Source of the DNA: Leishmania martiniquensis
Lineage: Eukaryota > Euglenozoa > Kinetoplastea > Trypanosomatida > Trypanosomatidae
Assembly: GCF_017916325.1 (NCBI RefSeq)
Contig: NC_090171.1
Coordinates: forward strand, 1,973,501 to 2,037,500
DNA length: 64,000 bases
Reading direction: 5' to 3'
Part shown: positions 59,301 through 64,000 of the stretch, piece by piece
Position numbering within the stretch: position 1 is the stretch's first letter
How the letters are laid out: each line of letters opens with the position of its first letter
Notes under the pieces: model-generated
Told to the model about the DNA's origin: nothing
Seen by the model: the letters and a program-made list of their open reading frames with translations, nothing else
Databases searched by the model: none
Translations under genes and position numbers: made by a program

Positions 59301-60738
59301 TTACGTCGTGTATTTGAAGCGGCAGCGCTCCCCCACTGTCGTCCTCCCTCTGGCAGAGCATAAACGATAGAGTATGCGCGAAAACAGCACCGTCAAAGCC
59401 ACCGGAGATGAGCGTCAAAGACTCCGGTGAGGGGGCCGAAAAAGCCACGCGAAACACACCGTGACCGCGGTGCTGATGAAGACGTACAAGCCGCCGTGTT
59501 GCAACCCTCCTCAGGCCGTCAGATTGAGTCCACTTGCTCAGGGGCTCCGCATCCAAGTTGCCGCCCTCGCTAAGGTTCACCTCGATCGCTTGCACAGAGC
59601 CGTCCTCACCAGCAACACCCACATACACAGAGCAACGAGGTCGAGGCAGGTCAGGCATCGTCGCCGCACGCGCTCGCCAGACGGGGTGCAGCGCAACGTC
59701 GAAGATGCGACTTCGGGCAAAGTCGGTACCGCTACCGCGCCATAAAAGCACCCAGCCGCCTTCCGACGCCTCTGCGCTCCTTCTTAAGGCGGCGGCGTCG
59801 GATGCGGTCGAGCAGCGCCGCTCATACAGTGCCACCGACCGGTCATCACTACAGGTAACGAGGTGCATACATGCGAGCGGGGTGGCCTTGGACTCCGCAC
59901 TGAAAGCCCCGCACGGCACTAAAGAAGTCGCTTTCACCCGAACGGAAAAGATGGCGCAGCCGCTGGGATGGGCCTGCACCCGAGACACAAGAGTCCCCGT
60001 CCGCGCATGCGACCTGCGCGACTGCGCTGACGCTGTGCCAGTCACACTCGCCCAGTCAACAGGGGTCGAGGCCTCCCACTCAACAATGTCACCGGCGTAT
60101 GTGCCCGCAAAACAGCGGCACGCCCCATAATCGATCCCGCCTGCCACGGCAGTGGGGGCGTCCTTATGCCCCCCTGGTGAGAGCAGATCCTGTACGAGAC
60201 AATCCGCGGCGAGCACAACGCCTATCCGCGGGCCTCTGATGCGCGCGAAGACACAGCGATCTGACACATCGTAGCCGCCGGAAGCCGTCTGTGCGCCGAG
60301 CGCCTGCGCGACATCGCTTAGCGAGCCATAGAATGACTCATTCGAGTCGGTGAGAACGTGCACGACGCCTCTTTGTTCGTCGACAACGATGCGCAGTACA
60401 CGACCTTCGTCGGTATGGAGAACAACTCGGCAAGAGCACTTTGACGGATCGCCGACGGTGCCACACTGAGCGAGCACATGATCCGCTGCGCCCATGAACA
60501 CGATTGGAAGGTGTGGAGAAAGGTGCGCCACACTAACAGCACTAATGGTGGTGCTCGGCGAGGCAGTGGCAAAGCGCACGGTGGCGGAAGCAGCTTGAGG
60601 CTCTTGCACAGATGCGGTGCCGGTAAGAGAGGCTGTTCCACTGCAATAAACAATGTTGCCTGTGGCGAAGTAGACCTCACCGCCAGTGCTGGAACACGCG
60701 ATGGCATTAATGGGCGCATTGTAAACTTCGCAGCGCAT
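56365..60738 (-). CDS. Large WD-repeat protein, WDR6/Trm734-like
   Basis: A 1457-residue protein. ATG 60738 (MRCEVYNAPINAIACSSTGG) is the first in-frame ATG; an out-of-frame ATG at 60776 could form a 10-codon upstream frame. The protein is made of many beta-propeller blades, with WD-like strands such as HLVTCSDDRSVALYERR, VFRVAFSAPSPESLTLISGG and LAIAVLPHAEADGLRFVSVG, and probably forms three propellers. Features that point to WDR6 (yeast Trm734/Rtt10) are RVPRFMAVTALNSAEIAVGG, matching 'TRYMSLAV', the segment RVEQSCVNAI, matching 'HQSGVNSL', and the C-terminal GQGFELIGV, matching 'GQGLEVYNW'. WDR6 partners the FTSJ1/Trm7 methyltransferase for 2'-O-methylation of the tRNA anticodon loop. Human WDR6 is about 1120 residues, so this one is expanded by Ala/Ser/Gly-rich loops. 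The WD fold is secure; the WDR6 identity is moderate. Confidence 0.7.
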   Translation of the reverse strand: MRCEVYNAPINAIACSSTGGEVYFATGNIVYCSGTASLTGTASVQEPQAASATVRFATASPSTTISAVSVAHLSPHLPIVFMGAADHVLAQCGTVGDPSKCSCRVVLHTDEGRVLRIVVDEQRGVVHVLTDSNESFYGSLSDVAQALGAQTASGGYDVSDRCVFARIRGPRIGVVLAADCLVQDLLSPGGHKDAPTAVAGGIDYGACRCFAGTYAGDIVEWEASTPVDWASVTGTASAQSRRSHARTGTLVSRVQAHPSGCAIFSVRVKATSLVPCGAFSAESKATPLACMHLVTCSDDRSVALYERRCSTASDAAALRRSAEASEGGWVLLWRGSGTDFARSRIFDVALHPVWRARAATMPDLPRPRCSVYVGVAGEDGSVQAIEVNLSEGGNLDAEPLSKWTQSDGLRRVATRRLVRLHQHRGHGVFRVAFSAPSPESLTLISGGFDGAVFAHTLSFMLCQREDDSGGALPLQIHDVMSQRPILATAKGFNGTATEGGGKLQRHPSSSPFSQKADQVRAVHVDSDGLLLVCTSRALCVQCDCASQCSWWTPLATGALLQRGGGTWAESVVDWGAPAALESVVARCCVPSVRGSREAPVGCALVGTTTGALCAVPYSYASAELDSFRPVAAFSATHSSRPDYEGRLSTSALTPFGKITHVATLRVPEGHATDAARAFRGGNDAVAAHSTAATTSEFLVATNHVRDTIVLSRLLLTLRCACGSVAPACAGDLCVELGASAVWYTLNVYSNCPGPLTTALSLLLLFGGRYGASERDDGRDGVKDDVAMPLWLLVGDRNGRLLGKRHDVTSYPHDSVGNPLDSGALPAATSLQAVATVNCYVFAEHLRIAISAVCAENGGCATAAGGAGVPGTILITVAGTGGVLEYLYLHPAPSLGTGGAGEAAPLPPSSKEPLRLPFEVSSVLYVSPWLWVVQCGTTVSILQRVPGQASWVPVGSCDEVRAPRLLTARVVAASPHGSAIAFFAHCSDGRTVKRVTVQPGLAAMPRPAPPLRSAQTTLLHGLGFPGKDHNCVAYAPAPLHCLLIGNEDSSLALYPTRAARGPGEVPHAHSVYSGLLTPLNVCGAHHSNILAIAVLPHAEADGLRFVSVGGGAAVNLWSARLTSSPLRLLDWWCGSGSPSSRNAAALLPEGACGIATKREGVSDEPRISSACFQRRREKRAVTAPAPLTLTDRVPRFMAVTALNSAEIAVGGSDGTVLFFHVCEGGRRGRAPQPTAATLHLQWRGVLNAERAKPIMCINSVHHDGRDALGCTANVDGTPLWVLAGDTNGVVYAVDAVSHVVHSHTRVEQSCVNAISEIQRMPTVSPSHTEARMQQWRFVALHDSGVVHLVELRLSAVQDGSMQTAELLLLWSTSTGLTAGRSAHWPALSHPLVVVTEERVIEFDPEAAQRGELRHGRVQRVSVRCVSGSAVVTEGPSSRQLATGSQVAVVGQGFELIGV

Positions 60739-61876
60739 GGGTGTCACAGGGAAGAGGAAAGCCGCGCTGGACACATGAGTCGAGAGACGATGCGCGCACG
60801 CCCGGCCCTACGCCCTATGACGTGGGTAAGTTGGAGGAAGGGAGGGAAGTGGCGGATTAAGGAAAAGGGAGGAGAAACAGGGGTAAGCGCGACTTCCCAG
60901 GAAAGGCAATAGAAGAGGGCAACGCGCATTGCATAGACCGTGCGCACCCTCGGGCGCGTTCGATTCCGAGAAGAGCCGAAACCCCTGGTCACCGATACAT
61001 GCGAGCAACAACAAAACAGTGCCGCTGAGCCGACGTTTCCGCGCGTCCGCCTCGCCGTTGATGCCGTCTCGGTGGTTCTTTTACTCAACATTTTTTTTGC
61101 CCGTTGCCTTCCTTGTGCGTGGCGGTGTGCGTTAACTGCCCACCTCTAACAGCTGCGCCTTCCACTCTCTTCTCTCTGGGGCTTTTTTGGGGGGAGGGGG
61201 AGATCGGTCACATGAGCCCAAAGAGACGAAGTCAAACGTGTCATATACGCCCACACACACACACACACCTGCGCCTGATGGTATGAAGCAGCCGTAAGGG
61301 CACACACGTGCGAAAGCAGTGCACACAATTCTTTCATCTCAGCACGGTCTCTGGCTCGAACCCTGGCCCCCACCTGCCTCACTGATCCCTCGATGTACTG
61401 CGTTCAGACGCGGTGGCGACTCAGACCTCACACACCAATAGGCAGCGAGGACCTGGTGGGGAGCGTTCGAGTCATGCAGATAGCTTGCCCATAGTTTGGG
61501 TGGCGCGAACAAATCGAGTAAGGCAGGTTACTCCCACTTCCCACGCGGGGACGGGTTGCCGCCACCAGATGCAACACGCCTCTGTGAAGTCATGAGGCCC
61601 TCGGTACTTGGCCTGCTATCATCGTCAGGGGAGGCTCTGCATTAGACAGCAACGAAGAGGGGAGGGGTCGACGAGGGCCCTGAGAGATACTGTGCGGAGG
61701 CGACCCCGTCATAAGGGAAGAGGTGCTCTAATCAACAGCATAAAGAGCGCAGCACTCGAGTAGTGCACAGTAGCCCATGCGCGCCTCAGCACATACTCCG
61801 GACGCACTTGGACAGAGCTGCAGCAGCAGCACATACACATATCTTTGGAGCGCATTCGTGTCTAGCAACGGCAATT
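60739..61876. other. Intergenic spacer
   Basis: A 1.1 kb spacer with a T6-G6-A-G5 tract at 61183-61200, a CA repeat at about 61253-61269, and a mixed-composition island at 61330-61760. No gene is supported. Confidence 0.5.
61330..61760. other. Possible SIDER-like retroposon remnant
   Basis: About 430 bases of balanced, non-repetitive sequence sit directly downstream of the OS-9-like gene. They lack long open frames and differ from the simple-repeat UTR around them. A degenerate SIDER is the likeliest class in Leishmania; I could not confirm a signature. Confidence 0.3.
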
Positions 61877-62647
61877 TCACAAGCCGCCGCGAACATCGGT
61901 CGCGTGCTGGTCATCCAGCATCTGGCACCGCACCGTCTCCTCCTCGCGTGGATGATCCAGCTGGGGGACAGAGCAAAACTTATCCGACAGCAAACGCAGA
62001 ATATAGCGGCACTGTGACGACTCGTAAAGACTCAGGTAAGGAATCGGGTTCTGAAATTCGGACTGACGGCAGTAGAGCCGTACCTCCGTCTCTATGCGGC
62101 GTACCTTGTCGTATGGGCACTCTTCACCGTCGCCGTAGACAGTCGCAGCGTATCGGCCAAGCGCGTCGGTGGCGATCCAATACCGCTGCGTTCGTTCGGC
62201 CGTGCGCCTCCCTAGAAAGCGGCCTTTTCCCTCTGTAAGATATTCTTCGCGCACTTTTCTGTCCCAGCAGTATACAATCACGTGCTTACCGGCCGCGTAC
62301 TGCACGCACGGTTGATCAGAGTTCCGCATTGCAATCATCAAGGACGCCATGTGATGCTCAAGGGGATAGTGCTTGACGTCAAGCGGCTCGCGGCGCCGTA
62401 GGTTCGTTGTCTCGCAGACGAATCGAGAGCCGTTGCTGAGCTGCACATATCGCGCCGCCGTTGCTTCAGCAGCACTGTTGCTCGGCGAATGGCGGCCGTC
62501 ATACGCTGCGAGCTGAAGGAAATGGCGGTGCTCTACCGGGCTGGTGAGATCCATGGGCGCCGCGGCAGCACTCCGCCACTCGAATGCCACAACGGCAAAC
62601 GCAACGGTCGCAAGCCACAGCGCGAAGCCGCTTCGCCACCCCATCAT
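61877..62647 (-). CDS. OS-9/Yos9-like ER lectin with MRH domain
   Basis: A 256-residue protein whose first ATG (62647) gives MMGWRSGFALWLATVAFAVV, a clear signal peptide cleaved near residue 30. Residues about 110-225 form a mannose-6-phosphate-receptor-homology domain close to OS-9: CVQYAAGKHVIVYCWDRKVR, YGDGEECPYDKVRRIETEVR and YESSQCRYILRLLSDKFCSV match the OS-9 blocks ending 'C-Y-G-R-H', 'YGNGSKC...EVRFLC' and 'EPLSCSYVLTIRTPRLC'. The Cys pattern and the Glu-x5-Tyr ligand pair are kept. The tandem Trp of OS-9 is absent and the usual ligand Gln appears replaced by Glu. OS-9 binds trimmed N-glycans on misfolded glycoproteins and delivers them to the HRD1 complex for degradation. No HDEL-type retention signal is present. 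Fold confidence is high; identity as OS-9 rather than a glucosidase II beta-type MRH is good. Confidence 0.83.
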   Translation of the reverse strand: MMGWRSGFALWLATVAFAVVAFEWRSAAAAPMDLTSPVEHRHFLQLAAYDGRHSPSNSAAEATAARYVQLSNGSRFVCETTNLRRREPLDVKHYPLEHHMASLMIAMRNSDQPCVQYAAGKHVIVYCWDRKVREEYLTEGKGRFLGRRTAERTQRYWIATDALGRYAATVYGDGEECPYDKVRRIETEVRLYCRQSEFQNPIPYLSLYESSQCRYILRLLSDKFCSVPQLDHPREEETVRCQMLDDQHATDVRGGL

Positions 62648-63720
62648 GTGAGCAGGAAGCGCAAGGCAAGAAGCGCCTATGAACAAGATGAGAGCGTCAG
62701 TGAGGCCCCGTGTTTGTTGTCGCTCCCGTCGCTGGTACTATCGAACTTCTTGTTCGTATGCCGAGCATGTGCAGTGCCGCTTGCACACCTTCAAGTGTAG
62801 CGACCGGGTATGGGTATGCTTTCTGGACGATGTGCGTGTGGACAGCAGTGTATTCGGCATCGAGTGCGGCGGTAGCACCATTTGGCTGATTAATGTTGGA
62901 CTCGATGGGGCCTCGTTGTGCGCTGGCGTGCTTGGCCAGTTTCTTGAACACACAAGGACAAACAGAGAGAGAGAGCAATTTAGAAGAAGACGAGGAGCGG
63001 GTGGGGGGGAAGGAAAGGGAGAAAACAGAGAGGATAAGCTCGCGCTGTCAGCCACAATGAGCCACACCAAACACGCACACATGCATATATTTATATACGC
63101 CGAAGGGGCAAAGAAAAAGAAACAAAAGGGGGGTCGCAATCCTCATTCAGCAGGCAGCCACCGAACCACGCACACTTCGTGGTGTCGTTTGGATATGTGA
63201 TGAACCCGCAACGGTGAGCGCCCCCCCGTTCCTCTTTTTTCCCCGTTTCGTGTTGCTGTGTGAGGGAGGGATCAAAGGCCAGAAAGGAAGAGAGCCATGA
63301 CTGTGGCCCACGGTCAGCGACGCCCGGGCCGCATCAACGGGTGTTGACGGTCGTAGATGTCCACACAATGCCCTCTCTCTCCCTCTCAAACTCTTCACCG
63401 AGTAAGACGCATCCACAGCCCTGCAGTATTCCCCGTCTCTCTCTCCCTCGCCTGCTCGATGAACCCTTCGACAAAGGAAGGGGGTGCGAGCTCACGTGCA
63501 TTCGACTTGGTGGGGGTGTGCTGTTGCGTACGACGTTGCGTTGTCTGCCGTACCCCAGGTCTAGCTGTGCCCGCTAGCCAGCGTCCGGGTGCGCCGCTGG
63601 CGAGGAAGCGCGCCACACTAAGCTGCCGCTCCCACACGGTGCTGCTTACTTTGTACCACTACTCATTCACTGCTTACTTCCGCTAGTTGGGCCACAGGCG
63701 AGGGGGAAAGGGTTTCGGTT
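62648..63720. other. Intergenic spacer
   Basis: A 1.07 kb spacer between the OS-9-like gene and the partial gene at the edge. It holds an AT stretch near 63083-63096 and A/G-rich sequence at about 63105-63135. No gene is supported. Confidence 0.5.
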
Positions 63721-64000
63721 TCACCGTCGCAGGCACGAGCGCCACATCTGCAGCGCCGCATGATCATTGCCCAAGTGAAGCTGCGCCGTTGCCAGCAGCT
63801 GCAGCAGCTGCGTATCTCGCAGCAGCGGCACGCGGTATTCGCGCGGAAAAACGCCTCCGGGCCAATCAGTGGTCTCCAGCAGCGCTGCCCGGGCCCCAGC
63901 ACAACTGTCCCACTCACGTAGCGCCGTGATGAGCTGTGCATTCTGCTCCTCAGTGCGCAGCCCTACCGGGGTGAGAAACGCCTCGAGGAGAGCCAAAACA
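63721..64000 (-). CDS. C-terminal end of an unknown protein (partial)
   Basis: An open minus-strand frame enters from beyond the right edge and stops at 63721 (TGA), giving the last 92 or so residues. No ATG is present inside the window, so the start lies outside. The visible part is helical: LRDTQLLQLLATAQLHLGND resembles the A-helix pattern of a tetratricopeptide repeat, and the protein ends MWRSCLRR. The composition is like that of the other genes here. I infer a real gene end because strand and spacing (1.07 kb from its neighbour) fit the array, but the family is not recognisable from this piece. Confidence 0.55.
   Translation of the reverse strand, partial: VLALLEAFLTPVGLRTEEQNAQLITALREWDSCAGARAALLETTDWPGGVFPREYRVPLLRDTQLLQLLATAQLHLGNDHAALQMWRSCLRR

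Noticed and set aside
56365..60774. Start of the WD-repeat protein at 60774
   Set aside because: That codon is GTG, not ATG; the first ATG in frame is at 60738.
61340..61375. Possible tRNA T-arm on the minus strand (GGGTTCGAGCC)
   Set aside because: The 5-bp stem does not pair beyond one base pair and no acceptor or anticodon arm fits.

Overview
This looks like nuclear DNA of a trypanosomatid, most likely Leishmania or a close relative such as Leptomonas or Crithidia. Twenty complete protein genes and one gene cut by the right edge all lie on the minus strand. They have no visible introns and are separated by 0.6-3 kb spacers rich in CA/GT, AT and GA microsatellites. Spacer sequence upstream of several genes, read on the minus strand, carries a pyrimidine tract followed by AG. 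This is the expected layout of a polycistronic transcription unit whose mRNAs are matured by spliced-leader trans-splicing. I saw no tRNA, rRNA, CRISPR or prokaryotic signal and no convincing strand switch. Several families (40S ribosomal protein SA, NOB1, CK2 beta) are recognisable at high identity from memory. Neighbourhood to the L. major chromosome 36 region carrying protein SA is a guess, not a database result.

Layout in coordinate order (transcription runs from high to low coordinates): coiled-coil protein (386-1567); gamma-carbonic-anhydrase-like beta-helix protein (3305-4600); unknown 267-residue protein (6701-7504); NOB1 (8836-10179); degenerate RsuA-type pseudouridine synthase (11074-12252); RGG protein (13357-15183); CK2 regulatory subunit (16798-17628); protein with a Q/P/G/Y-rich N-terminus and possible PUF-like repeats (20557-23535); CCDC81-type HU-domain protein (24700-25482); ribosomal protein SA (26579-27319); VDAC-like porin (30232-31068); VHS-GAT adaptor (33081-34643); kinesin-fold protein with lost ATPase motifs and a CaaX end (36970-38844); CWC22 (39766-41469); VPS28 (42795-43424); aldehyde dehydrogenase (45019-46617); SWR1/SRCAP-like remodeller (47974-51876); large helical unknown (52538-55474); WDR6-like WD protein (56365-60738); OS-9-like MRH lectin (61877-62647); partial gene (63721-64000).

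Neighbouring genes are mostly not functionally coupled, as is usual for trypanosomatid polycistrons. Loose themes are RNA and ribosome work (NOB1, pseudouridine synthase relative, RGG and PUF-like proteins, protein SA, CWC22, WDR6-like), membrane traffic and ER quality control (VHS-GAT, VPS28, OS-9-like) and mitochondrion (porin, possibly the beta-helix and pseudouridine-synthase proteins).

The most unusual items are the kinesin whose P-loop, switch I and switch II are all destroyed while the fold motifs survive and which ends in a prenylation box; the pseudouridine synthase relative lacking the catalytic Arg-Leu-Asp; an MRH lectin with altered sugar-binding positions; a perfect 11-bp hairpin enclosing the NOB1 stop codon; and several intergenic islands whose composition differs from the surrounding UTR sequence and which may be SIDER-type retroposon remnants. 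All family calls come from reading the sequence; none was checked by search.
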